Notes under the pieces: generated by a model | What the model saw: the letters and a program-made list of their open reading frames with translations, nothing else | The model's database searches: none | Told to the model about the DNA's origin: nothing | Program-made: the position numbers and the translations under genes | In this document: positions 34,286 through 43,276 of the stretch, one piece after another | Layout: each line of letters opens with the position of its first letter | How positions within the stretch are numbered: the first letter of the stretch is position 1 | Origin: Pedobacter cryoconitis | GTDB taxonomy: Bacteria; Bacteroidota; Bacteroidia; Sphingobacteriales; Sphingobacteriaceae | NCBI RefSeq assembly: GCF_014207135.1 | Contig: NZ_JACHCC010000006.1 | Span: 227,124 to 291,123 of the forward strand | Reading direction: 5' to 3' | Length of the DNA: 64,000 nt

Positions 34286-35686
34286 TTACATTAATTTCTC
34301 CAACATTTTTAAAACCCATCCTTTTTTGTCATAAGGCGGATAGATTATTCCTGACATATTCATAGAAGACTGAAAGACAACAGCTCTTTCATGGGAGAAA
34401 GTCTTGAAACCAAACAGCCCATGGCAACTCCCTATGCCACTTTCATTTACGCCGCCGAACGGCAGATTTGAATTAGAGATATGGATCAGCACATCATTAA
34501 TGCAAACCCCTCCCGAACTTGTGCTTTTTAAGATATGTTTGATACGCTGCTGATTACCGCTGAAAATATACAGCGCCAGCGGTTTGCTTTTGGCGTTAAT
34601 GATTCCAATAGCTGATTCGATATCTGTATAAGGAATTATGGGCAGAACAGGGCCGAAGATCTCTTCCTTCATTATTCTACTATCAAAAGATACATTGGTG
34701 AGTATAGTCGGATAAATAGTCTGTTCTTCAGGAACAGGCTTTTCACCCCAGGTGATGATGGCCCCCTGAGCTACCGCATCTTCGACTAAATTATTTAATC
34801 TGTCATAATGTTTCCGGTTGATGATTTTGGCATAAGAAGATAAATCTGCTGTTCCCTGCCCGGTCATAAACATCCGTTGTGCTGCAGCTTGATAGTGCCT
34901 GATAAATTCTTCCAGTTTGTCCTGATGGATTAATACATAATCCGGAGCAATGCAGGTTTGCCCTGCGTTAACCAATTTGCCCCAGGCAACCTTGGTTGCC
35001 GCATTTTTCAGATCAGCAGATTCCTCAATCAATACAGGAGATTTTCCACCCAGTTCAAGAGTGACCGAGGTCAGGTGCCTTGAGGCAGCTTCCATAACTA
35101 TTTTTCCTACTGCAGTACTACCCGTGAAAAAAATATGATCAAAAGGAAGTTCCAGGAGAGCAGCTGAAACAGATTGATCCCCTTCAAAACAGGCAACCTC
35201 ATTCTTTTTAAAGGCCTGACCAATGATTTTGGTGATCACAACGCTGGTTGCAGTGCTGAATTCTGAAGGTTTTACCATCACACAATTGCCAGCTGCAATC
35301 GCAGAAGCCAAGGGGCTCATCAGAAGCTGAAACGGATAATTCCAGGGGGAGATAATCAGGCAGACACCTTTTGGTTCATAGAGAATCCTGTTTCTGGCCA
35401 TTAGGCTGGCTATACTTTTGCCTGCATACCCGGGCTTCATCCAGCTTCTGAGATTTTTGATAGCAAAGTCTATTTCGCTATAAGTAAAGATCAGTTCTGT
35501 TACCGCTGATTCAAATTTGCTTTTTCTCAGATCATGATGTAAAGCAGCGTAGATTTCCTCTTCGTGTTCTTCAATTGTAGATTTCAATAAATGAAGTTTA
35601 TCGATACGTTCAGTGGCCGTGCTCATTCTGAGGAGGTATTTGTTTTTTTGCTGAGCTTCAAAAACAGTGTTGATGGTCTGTGTCAT
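34286..35686 (-). CDS. Class-3-type aldehyde dehydrogenase
   Basis: A 466-aa ALDH3-like enzyme, shorter than the class-1/2 enzyme at 1.0 kb. It lacks the first N-terminal strand and has the ALDH3-type MARNRILYEPKGVCLIISPW motif. Catalytic Glu is in TLELGGKSPVLIEE, catalytic Cys in NAGQTCIAPDYV, and a hydrophobic C-terminal tail is present. The family oxidises medium/long-chain or aromatic aldehydes with NAD(P). It is transcribed alone, divergent from the LytTR regulator. Substrate unknown. Confidence 0.93.
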   Translation of the reverse strand: MTQTINTVFEAQQKNKYLLRMSTATERIDKLHLLKSTIEEHEEEIYAALHHDLRKSKFESAVTELIFTYSEIDFAIKNLRSWMKPGYAGKSIASLMARNRILYEPKGVCLIISPWNYPFQLLMSPLASAIAAGNCVMVKPSEFSTATSVVITKIIGQAFKKNEVACFEGDQSVSAALLELPFDHIFFTGSTAVGKIVMEAASRHLTSVTLELGGKSPVLIEESADLKNAATKVAWGKLVNAGQTCIAPDYVLIHQDKLEEFIRHYQAAAQRMFMTGQGTADLSSYAKIINRKHYDRLNNLVEDAVAQGAIITWGEKPVPEEQTIYPTILTNVSFDSRIMKEEIFGPVLPIIPYTDIESAIGIINAKSKPLALYIFSGNQQRIKHILKSTSSGGVCINDVLIHISNSNLPFGGVNESGIGSCHGLFGFKTFSHERAVVFQSSMNMSGIIYPPYDKKGWVLKMLEKLM

Positions 35687-35798
35687 TGTCCGGAGGCGTT
35701 GTTTATCAGGTGTTATTTATCAAATAATTATTGCAGGCGATATACAAGATACGAAAAGAGTGATAAGTTCAGAGGAGGGGTTGTAAATTCATTAAAAA

Positions 35799-36716
35799 AT
35801 GAGTAGATTGAATAGCCAAATTTCAAATATTCTCATGCCCGTAATTACGACATTTACTGCTAATTCTGTCTTTAAAACGGTACTGGAAAGCCATTTTACC
35901 TTATTGAATACTGTTCGTGATAAATGTATCTTTATTCTGGTTACGCTGGTTTTTAGTTTGCTTTTTATGGATGTTTTTATTCCTTTTAACATCAATAAAT
36001 GGTATGATTTAACTGATTTGTCGTTACTGCAGATTATCAGTGTATTTTCTTTCTTTGGTGCTTTAACCCTGGTGTTTACCCAATTTGGCTTACGAAAATG
36101 GCTGCACCTGGAGGCTCTCAGCTGTATCCAGTATCTGATATGGGTGATCGGTGAGATTATACTTTTGTCTGCGGTAATGCTTGCGATTGACTGGGTATTA
36201 AATAAACATCCGGCATTAACGATAGATTATTACCTGCTTACCTTTAAATATACCCTGCTGATTGCAATCATTCCCTATGTTATTTCTTTACTCATTTTGT
36301 TTGCCCTGCAAAAACATCAGCTTGCCCGGCTGCTTTCCCGTATGAAAGATACCAGGCTGGTTACGGCTAATTTTCCTATTGAAGATGAAAAAGGAAAAGT
36401 GATTCTCATTTTGCACCCTGATCATCTGCTGTTTTTGAAATCAGAAGATAATTATGTAGATGTATATTATTTACTGGGTGGAGAAGTCAGAAAAGAACTG
36501 ATCCGGACTACACTCAAGAAAATTGAAGAAAAGTGCACCTATCCGGGGCTGGTCAGAGTTCACCGTTCCTATGCGATTAATGTTAAACATGTTTCTTCCT
36601 CCAGGAAAACGCCTAAAGGGTACCTGTTGCAATTCGATCTTTTACCGGATTTACAAATCCCGGTATCAGCTTCTTATCAAAAACAGATTTCAGCTTTTCC
36701 ATTCACCCCATTATAG
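35799..36716 (+). CDS. Membrane-bound LytTR transcriptional regulator
   Basis: A 305-aa protein with four predicted transmembrane helices in the first ~175 residues, followed by a LytTR DNA-binding domain (~200-300): HLLFLKSEDNYVDVYYL, IRTTLKKIEEKC and GLVRVHRSYAINVKHV are the family hallmarks. There is no receiver domain, so signal sensing is probably by the membrane part. It sits 95 bp upstream of, and co-oriented with, the TonB-receptor/beta-helix/diheme operon, which is its likely target. Confidence 0.9.
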   Translation: MSRLNSQISNILMPVITTFTANSVFKTVLESHFTLLNTVRDKCIFILVTLVFSLLFMDVFIPFNINKWYDLTDLSLLQIISVFSFFGALTLVFTQFGLRKWLHLEALSCIQYLIWVIGEIILLSAVMLAIDWVLNKHPALTIDYYLLTFKYTLLIAIIPYVISLLILFALQKHQLARLLSRMKDTRLVTANFPIEDEKGKVILILHPDHLLFLKSEDNYVDVYYLLGGEVRKELIRTTLKKIEEKCTYPGLVRVHRSYAINVKHVSSSRKTPKGYLLQFDLLPDLQIPVSASYQKQISAFPFTPL

Positions 36717-36811
36717 CGGTCTTTCGTCCCAAAACAGTCTTTAGGCTAGGATATTGGAGGTGCTGTAATCTATATTGCACCGAACCAAATCTAATCCTAA
36801 ACTAACCGGGC

Positions 36812-39562
36812 ATGAAAAAAAACTTACTATGTTTTCTGCTGTTCTCCCTATTTATTGCCAGTAATTTAAAAGCGCAGGTCATTAAAGGGACGCTTAAAAA
36901 TGAGGTTACCAAAGAGCCTGCTTATGCAGTTTCTGTCCACGTGAAGAATTCGACAGAAGGGACTTATTCTGATGACCGCGGAAGGTTCCAGTTGAGTACC
37001 AAAAAGAAACTTCCCCTTACGCTGATTATCTCTTCCGTCGGTTTTGAGACAAAAGAAGTGGTGGTTGAAAGTTTTGCGGTTCCCGTAGAGCTGTTGCTCA
37101 ATCCTGCTTCTATATTAGGACAGGAAGTTGTCGTGTCGGCCAGCCGGGTAGTACAAAAGAAATTGTCATCCCCGGTAACGATCGAGCAGATTAACAGTAA
37201 AGAGATTACTGGTTCTCCCCAGCTCAACTATATGGATATGATACAGGGACTGAAAGGAGTGGATGTGACTGTATCCGGTATCGGTTTTACGAGTATCTCG
37301 ACCAGAGGATTTAATACCAGCGGGAATACAAATTTCACCCAGATTGTAGATGGAATGGATAACCAGGCCCCGGGCCTCAATTTTCCATTAGGTTCGGCAA
37401 TCAGCTTAACACAGCTGGATGTAGATAATATTGAAATTCTCTCCGGTGCTTCTTCAGCATTATATGGATCCAGAGGGTTGAACGGGACAATGGTTATGTC
37501 CGGGAAAAACCCATTTAAATATCAGGGATTGAGTGTTCTGGTTACCCAGGGGGTTAACCATATAAAAAATAGCCAGAGCAATGATCCGGTAGGACCATCA
37601 CCTTATTATGACTGGACTATCCGTTACGCGAAAAAGATAAATGAAAAGCTGGCTTTCAAAATCAATACCCAGTATACTCAGGCTAAAGACTGGGTAGCGA
37701 CCGATTCTACCAATAAAAATGGGCCGGGAACAAGGTTGACAGACCCCAATTATAACGGGGTGAATTATTATGGTGGTGCAACGTCTACAGATATCAATCC
37801 ATTTTTGCAGGGGGCACTGGCGGCGAACCCGGCATTGGCCCCGATTATACAGCCGTTGCTCGGTAAACCTAATTATGTGGCAAGGACAGGTTATCCTGAA
37901 TATGGCTATCTCGATAATAAAGCCAGGATGTTTAAGTTCAATGCCGAAATCAGGTATAAGATCAACCCGCAACTGGAAGCAATTGCCTCTGGTACCTATG
38001 GCACTGGTAATGTCGTTTATACAAATGATACGCGATATCAACTCAAAGATTTTAAAGTTGGGCAATACCGGCTCGAACTGAAGAGTAACAGATGGTTTGT
38101 CCGTGGGTATACTACCCAGGAGAATTCAGGACATACAATTATAGCCGGACCGACTGCCCAGTACATCAATGAAGCATGGAAGACAAGTTATGACGGTGCA
38201 ACAGGCGGCTGGTATCCTGAATACACTTCAGCGCTGGTTACTGCCCTTGCGGGTGGGGCCAGTCTGAATGATGCGAACCTGGCTGCAAGGACATTTGCTG
38301 ATCAGGGGCGCGTATTGCCGGGCAGCCCTCAGTTTAATGCTTTGAAAGACAAGATTACCAATACTCCGATTTCTGAAGGAGGCACCCTGTTTCTGGACAG
38401 AAGTAAATTATACAATGCAGAAGGACAATATAATTTTTCTGACCTGGTTAAATTTATGAGTGTGATTGCCGGGGTCAACTGGAGGCTCTACAGTTTAAAT
38501 AGTAAAAACACGCTCTTCCCGGATAAAGATAAACCTATTAACGTGAAAGAGTACAGTGCCTATGTACAGCTGGCTAAAAAGCTCGATGATGATAAGCTGA
38601 GCCTGAGTACTTCTTTCAGATACGATAAAAACACCCTGTTTTCTTCTCCTAAAGTAACTTCCAGGGCATCTGTGGTTTATGAGGTGGCAAAAGAGAATTT
38701 TATCCGTTTCTCTTATCAGAATGCTTACAGTTTTCCTTCCAATATCCAGGCTTTGCAGAATACACTGAACGGGTACAACAGCTATGCTTCAGGGGGGTCT
38801 TCTTTTTTATTAAATGATACTTATCATTTTGATAAAAATCCACCTTACACACTCGAAAGCGTAACTGCTTATCAGCAGTCAGGTGATGCATCGGTATTGA
38901 AGAAATTTGAATACAGTGATATCAAACCTCAGTCTGTCAATGCCTTTGAGCTGGGGTATGCAGCTTTAATAGGAAAAAGGATTTTGTTCGATGTATTAGG
39001 TTATTTCTCAACCTGGAAGAACTTCATCGGTTATGCAAATGTGGCTAATACACCAGGGACCAACGATGTAAGTGCTTTCAAGGATCACAGCACTTATGTT
39101 CAGTACAATATTGCCTTTAACGGAGGTCAGACTGTAAATACTTATGGTTATGCAGCAAGTGTGAGTTTTGATTTATCCCATAATTATCTGGCCAAGATCA
39201 ATTACTTCTCCGATTTTCTCAAAAACAGAAATGATAGTCAGGTAAACAATTTCAATACTCCGCACTATCATGTAAATATGGAGTTTGGTAACACGGGTTT
39301 CGGTAAAAAACAGTTATGGTCATTTGGGACTACACTGCGTTATAAACCGGGGTACTTCTATGTTGTGACCGGCGGACTGGCCCAGGGACAGGTACCATCC
39401 TCGGCGGTGATTGATGCCCAGGTAAGCTATAAACTTGTCAAGGTTCATTCTTCCATCAAACTGGGTGCGACAAACATTACCAACAAGTACTACTCTACCG
39501 GAATTGCAAATCCGGATATCGGAGGAGTGTATTACATCACTTATGCCTATAACGTCTTATAA
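36812..39562 (+). CDS. TonB-dependent receptor with carboxypeptidase-like N-terminal domain
   Basis: A 916-aa outer-membrane receptor: signal peptide (~1-21, ending LKAQ), carboxypeptidase-regulatory-like domain (VIKGTLKNEVTKEPAYAVSV), plug (GQEVVVSASRVVQKKLSSPV ... LYGSRGLNGTMVM) and a C-terminal beta barrel. No STN domain and no SusD partner. It is followed within 25 bp by a beta-helix lipoprotein and then a diheme cytochrome, an unusual set for an importer. Ligand unknown. Confidence 0.93.
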   Translation: MKKNLLCFLLFSLFIASNLKAQVIKGTLKNEVTKEPAYAVSVHVKNSTEGTYSDDRGRFQLSTKKKLPLTLIISSVGFETKEVVVESFAVPVELLLNPASILGQEVVVSASRVVQKKLSSPVTIEQINSKEITGSPQLNYMDMIQGLKGVDVTVSGIGFTSISTRGFNTSGNTNFTQIVDGMDNQAPGLNFPLGSAISLTQLDVDNIEILSGASSALYGSRGLNGTMVMSGKNPFKYQGLSVLVTQGVNHIKNSQSNDPVGPSPYYDWTIRYAKKINEKLAFKINTQYTQAKDWVATDSTNKNGPGTRLTDPNYNGVNYYGGATSTDINPFLQGALAANPALAPIIQPLLGKPNYVARTGYPEYGYLDNKARMFKFNAEIRYKINPQLEAIASGTYGTGNVVYTNDTRYQLKDFKVGQYRLELKSNRWFVRGYTTQENSGHTIIAGPTAQYINEAWKTSYDGATGGWYPEYTSALVTALAGGASLNDANLAARTFADQGRVLPGSPQFNALKDKITNTPISEGGTLFLDRSKLYNAEGQYNFSDLVKFMSVIAGVNWRLYSLNSKNTLFPDKDKPINVKEYSAYVQLAKKLDDDKLSLSTSFRYDKNTLFSSPKVTSRASVVYEVAKENFIRFSYQNAYSFPSNIQALQNTLNGYNSYASGGSSFLLNDTYHFDKNPPYTLESVTAYQQSGDASVLKKFEYSDIKPQSVNAFELGYAALIGKRILFDVLGYFSTWKNFIGYANVANTPGTNDVSAFKDHSTYVQYNIAFNGGQTVNTYGYAASVSFDLSHNYLAKINYFSDFLKNRNDSQVNNFNTPHYHVNMEFGNTGFGKKQLWSFGTTLRYKPGYFYVVTGGLAQGQVPSSAVIDAQVSYKLVKVHSSIKLGATNITNKYYSTGIANPDIGGVYYITYAYNVL

Positions 39563-39587
39563 TTAAATACAATTAAAATCCGCTGAT

Positions 39588-40886
39588 ATGAAACCTTTAT
39601 TTCCGATAGTATTATCCCTTTTGCTGCTGGTCACCATCTGGCAGTTTTCCTGTACCAGTAAATCTGATACGGAACAGCCATACAAAGTTACCCTTAGTTT
39701 TAAGCCGGGCGAAGAAGCTAAGATCGTGGAGGCCTTTTTATCTATTAAGGATAGCACACGTATTCTGTTAAAACAAGGGCTTTATAAATTTGATAATTTA
39801 AGTATTGCCCAGGTTAGTCATATTTTGATACAGGGTGAAGGACATGACCGGACTATACTTGATTTTACACAACAGAGCCAGGGGGGGGAGGGCATAAGAG
39901 TAACTGATGTCAGAGATTTTAAGATTGACGCGATGACTATCCGGGATTCAAAAGGAGACCTGCTTAAAATTAATAAAAGCCGGGACGTGAAAATTACTAA
40001 TCTTCATGCGGTATGGAGTAAAGCAGACTCTACAAGCGGGGGCTATGCAATTTACCCGGTTATGTGTAAAAATGTATTAATCGAAAATTGTTATACAGAA
40101 GGTTCATCCGATGCAGGGATTTATGTTGGTCAGACCGACAGTGCTATCGTAAGGATGTGTAAAGCCGCGAAAAATGTGGCCGGTTGTGAAATTGAAAACA
40201 CGTCACATGCACAGGTTTATGATAATGAATTTTATAACAATACAGCGGGGTTCCTCGTCTTTGATTTACCAGACCTGTCCAAGAGAGGTGGGCATGTAAA
40301 AGCCTATAATAATTATATCCATGATAATAATTTCAGGAATTTCGCAAAATCGGGAAGTTTTGGAACTACCTGGGGAGTAGGAAATGCTTCCCCTGGTTCA
40401 GGAATTATCATACTGGCAGCTTCTGATATTGAAATTAATAATAACCGTATCCTCAATAATAATACTTCAGCAATTACTATTGCCTCCGGTTTTGCTGTGG
40501 ACGCTAAAGCCGGAGAGAAAATAAACGCAAATTATTTCCCTATCTCTAAAAACATCAGTATCCATGATAATACGATCAAAATGGGGCCTTCATTTCCTGA
40601 ACCGGCTTATGCCCACCGGATCGGAAAGATACTGGTGGCAGTTGAACAGCAATTAAACAAATTAGAGCCCACCAGAAAAAATAAAAGGATACCATTTATT
40701 ATGTATGACGGGATTTCCAGTAATATATTGACAAAGGGCACAGGCATAAATCCTGATTCTATCTGTATCAGGCAGAATGGTGATAATGTGTTTGTGAATG
40801 CTGATTTTCTGCATATCAGTAGCCCGGCCAACTGGAAGCCTGATACCAATGGCGGAGCTTATAACTGTAAATCTTCAGTTAAATAG
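39588..40886 (+). CDS. Parallel beta-helix repeat lipoprotein
   Basis: A 432-aa exported lipoprotein (lipobox QFSC, Cys22) with a right-handed parallel beta-helix of PbH1-type repeats: many Asn-rich rungs such as SRDVKITNLHA, CKNVLIENCYTEG, ASDIEINNNRILNNN and SKNISIHDNTIKMG. It resembles the beta-helix family usually encoded beside SO2930-type diheme cytochromes, as here. Beta-helix proteins often bind or cleave polysaccharides, but no catalytic signature is visible. It is 25 bp after the TonB receptor. Confidence 0.85.
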   Translation: MKPLFPIVLSLLLLVTIWQFSCTSKSDTEQPYKVTLSFKPGEEAKIVEAFLSIKDSTRILLKQGLYKFDNLSIAQVSHILIQGEGHDRTILDFTQQSQGGEGIRVTDVRDFKIDAMTIRDSKGDLLKINKSRDVKITNLHAVWSKADSTSGGYAIYPVMCKNVLIENCYTEGSSDAGIYVGQTDSAIVRMCKAAKNVAGCEIENTSHAQVYDNEFYNNTAGFLVFDLPDLSKRGGHVKAYNNYIHDNNFRNFAKSGSFGTTWGVGNASPGSGIIILAASDIEINNNRILNNNTSAITIASGFAVDAKAGEKINANYFPISKNISIHDNTIKMGPSFPEPAYAHRIGKILVAVEQQLNKLEPTRKNKRIPFIMYDGISSNILTKGTGINPDSICIRQNGDNVFVNADFLHISSPANWKPDTNGGAYNCKSSVK

Positions 40887-40918
40887 TTTGAGAAAGAAAT
40901 CTAATCAGATATTATCAA

Positions 40919-41998
40919 ATGCGTAAATCTTATATTTTCAGTAGTTTATTGTTTTTTGTAATCTTACTGGTTCTGGCAGGTGAACAGGGATGCCAGCGTA
41001 AAGCAGTACAGAAATCCGGCGGGGAAGGGTTTCAATTTAAAGAAAAGTTATCCGGATACGGTTTCTTTAAAGGTCCGCTTCGTCAGCTTCAGCCTCGCGA
41101 TGGTGTTTTGAGCTATGAATTGAATACACCACTATTTACTGATTATGCCGTGAAGAAGCGGTTTATTGTATTGCCCAAAGGCGCTAAGATCAGCTATACT
41201 ACTGAGGGGGCGCTGGGGTTTCCGGATTCTACTATTCTGATTAAGAACTTTGCTTATGTCAATACTACACATGAAAATGTGCTGATAGAAACCAGGCTGC
41301 TGGTCAGAGACCCTGTAACGAAAAGCTGGAAAGTGATGAACTATCTGTGGAATAAGGAGCAGACAGATGCTGTCAGGCATATAACCGGTGCTAAAATTCC
41401 GGTTACCCTACTCGATAATGATAATCAGAAGGTATTTACCAATTATCAGGTACCCAATACAAATGACTGTAAAAGATGTCATATTAAAAATGATGTCCTG
41501 ATTCCTATCGGCCCTAAAGCAAGGAACCTGAACCTGACTGTCGCCGGGCAAAAAGAAAATCAGCTGGTGTTATGGGCTAAAAAAGGAGTGTTGACAGGAC
41601 TGCCGGCTATTGGTGCCGTTGAACGGCTTCCTGACTGGACAGATGCCAGACATTATAGTCTGACCCAAAGGGCAAGAGCTTATCTGGATGTGAATTGTGC
41701 ACATTGCCATACCAAGGGAGGGGATGCTTATAATACAGGGCTTTTCCTGGAGTACGAACAAACTAATCCGGATCATCTGGGTATGGCGAAAGCTCCTGTT
41801 TCTGCCGGAGGTGGGGCAGGGGGGCTGGATTATGATGTTATTCCCGGAGATGCAGGGCATTCTATTCTGCTTTACAGGATGAATAGTGCCGAGCCGGGAA
41901 CAGCTATGCCCGAGCTTGCGCGTACAGTTATCCATAAAGAAGGGGTTAAACTGATCAGGGAGTGGATTAATAGTCTGGCTAAAAAGAATAAACCATAA
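40919..41998 (+). CDS. SO2930-family diheme c-type cytochrome, lipoprotein
   Basis: A 359-aa lipoprotein (lipobox EQGC, Cys25) with exactly two haem-binding CXXCH motifs: NDCKRCHIK (~residue 190) and NCAHCHTKGG (~residue 260). The architecture and context match the SO2930/HNE_0200-type diheme cytochromes. It should be a periplasmic or outer-membrane electron carrier or oxidase. It is the last gene of the operon, 32 bp after the beta-helix protein. Physiological substrate unknown. Confidence 0.88.
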   Translation: MRKSYIFSSLLFFVILLVLAGEQGCQRKAVQKSGGEGFQFKEKLSGYGFFKGPLRQLQPRDGVLSYELNTPLFTDYAVKKRFIVLPKGAKISYTTEGALGFPDSTILIKNFAYVNTTHENVLIETRLLVRDPVTKSWKVMNYLWNKEQTDAVRHITGAKIPVTLLDNDNQKVFTNYQVPNTNDCKRCHIKNDVLIPIGPKARNLNLTVAGQKENQLVLWAKKGVLTGLPAIGAVERLPDWTDARHYSLTQRARAYLDVNCAHCHTKGGDAYNTGLFLEYEQTNPDHLGMAKAPVSAGGGAGGLDYDVIPGDAGHSILLYRMNSAEPGTAMPELARTVIHKEGVKLIREWINSLAKKNKP

Positions 41999-42125
41999 AT
42001 GCGTCTGAAGCGGTTCATTTTGCATATAATTGCATCTCCGGGCTAAAATGGTGGGAATCAATATTTAAGAATCTTAAAATTATTTAGAATATATTCGAGA
42101 TTATTTAAAATATTTATGATATCGT

Positions 42126-42157
42126 TTTGCATATTAAAAACATAAGTTCTATATTTG
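42126..42157 (+). promoter_or_regulatory. Promoter of rpsT
   Basis: TTTG at 42126-42129 and TATATTTG at 42150-42157 match the Bacteroidetes -33/-7 pair, with a 20-nt spacer. The leader to the ATG at 42236 is about 70 nt. Confidence 0.7.
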
Positions 42158-42235
42158 CAGTCCGAAAAAAAGGATAAACAGGGTTTGAGTGATATCACCA
42201 GACCTTTACATATAAAAATATTATTATACTAGAAA

Positions 42236-42490
42236 ATGGCAAATCATAAATCATCTTTAAAAAGAATAAGAGCAAACGCAACTAAACGTTTACGTAACAG
42301 GTACCAGGCAAAAACTACTCGTACTTTTGTTAAAAGATTACGTGCTTCTGTAGATAAAAAATCAGGTCAGGAGTTATTGCCGAAAGTAATTTCTATGTTA
42401 GATCGTTTGGCTAAAAAGAATGTTATTCACAAAAACAAAGCTGCAAACAACAAGTCAAAACTGACTAAATTTGTTAATGGCTTAAAATAG
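42236..42490 (+). CDS. rpsT: 30S ribosomal protein S20
   Basis: An 84-aa, Lys/Arg-rich three-helix ribosomal protein beginning MANHKSSLKRIRANATKRLR, the S20 signature. It binds 16S rRNA early in 30S assembly. The gene is monocistronic, with its own promoter and terminator, as is usual. Confidence 0.97.
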   Translation: MANHKSSLKRIRANATKRLRNRYQAKTTRTFVKRLRASVDKKSGQELLPKVISMLDRLAKKNVIHKNKAANNKSKLTKFVNGLK

Positions 42491-42510
42491 ATATAGCTTT
42501 ACAATATTGT

Positions 42511-42545
42511 AAACGGGATAGGCTTTGGCTTATCCCGTTTTTTTG
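42511..42545 (+). terminator. Terminator of rpsT
   Basis: AAACGGGATA (42511-42520) pairs with TATCCCGTTT (42531-42540), extended by three inner pairs, then a T run. The first in-frame ATG of radC (42525) lies inside this stem, so the real radC start is farther on. Confidence 0.9.
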
Positions 42546-42548
42546 TTT

Positions 42549-43247
42549 ATGCTAAAAAATGAACAAAAACCAGGGATTAAATCCCTTTCCCCATTCGACC
42601 GTCCCCGTGAAAAACTATTACTCAATGGCAGAAGAGATCTGTCTGATGCAGAACTCATTGCTATCCTGATTGGTTCCGGCAGTAAAAATGAAACATCCGT
42701 AGTGCTGGGGCAGCGGATTCTGGCCAGCTATAACCATGATCTGGACAAGGTTGGCAGAGTTTCCGTCAGCGATCTGACTTCATTTAAAGGAATAGGAATA
42801 GCTAAGGCATTGTCTATTGTAGCTGCACTTGAGCTTGGCCGGCGGAGAAAAGACCGTCCACATGAAGTATTGCCCCGGATTACTTCATCAAGAGACGTCT
42901 TTGACTTATTACATCCCATTTTATCAGATCTGGATCATGAAGAATTCTGGATGCTGATTTTAAATAGGGCCAATCTCCTGATCTGCAAATATATGATCAG
43001 CAAGGGCGGGCAGGCCAGTACTGTCGTTGATCCCAAAATCATCTTTGGAAAGGCAATGGAAATGAAAGCGGCTTATATTATTCTTGCCCATAACCATCCT
43101 TCGGGTAATTGCCAGCCAAGCAAAGAAGATATTATAGTCACCCAAAAACTGGTTCAGGCAGGAATGTTACTCGATCTTAACGTACTGGATCATCTCATTA
43201 TTACAAACACAGCGTTTTGCAGTCTGGTAGATGAGGGAATTATTTAA
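42549..43247 (+). CDS. radC: DNA repair protein RadC (JAB1/MPN+ domain)
   Basis: A 232-aa RadC. N-terminal helix-hairpin-helix-like UPF0758 part (LSDAELIAILIGSGSKNETS, LTSFKGIGIAKALSI), then the JAMM metalloprotease-like motif (AHNHPSGNCQPSKEDI) with E in FWMLIL preceding. The historical repair role is disputed and the activity unknown. The ATG at 42549 (MLKNEQKPG) is preferred because the upstream ATG at 42525 is within the rpsT terminator. Confidence 0.93.
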   Translation: MLKNEQKPGIKSLSPFDRPREKLLLNGRRDLSDAELIAILIGSGSKNETSVVLGQRILASYNHDLDKVGRVSVSDLTSFKGIGIAKALSIVAALELGRRRKDRPHEVLPRITSSRDVFDLLHPILSDLDHEEFWMLILNRANLLICKYMISKGGQASTVVDPKIIFGKAMEMKAAYIILAHNHPSGNCQPSKEDIIVTQKLVQAGMLLDLNVLDHLIITNTAFCSLVDEGII

Positions 43248-43255
43248 TACCTTTG
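43248..43255 (+). promoter_or_regulatory. -7 element of pheT
   Basis: TACCTTTG matches TAnnTTTG and would start transcription near 43262, after the in-frame ATG at 43253 and before the ATG at 43277. This fixes the pheT start at 43277. Confidence 0.5.
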
Positions 43256-43276
43256 CATTTTAGAAGAAAATATAAC

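Noticed and set aside
42525..42548. Upstream ATG for radC
   Set aside because: It lies within the rpsT terminator stem, so mature translation from it is unlikely; 42549 fits the family start.
43253..43276. Upstream ATG for pheT
   Set aside because: It overlaps the -7 promoter element; PheT proteins begin MKISYNRL, which is at 43277.
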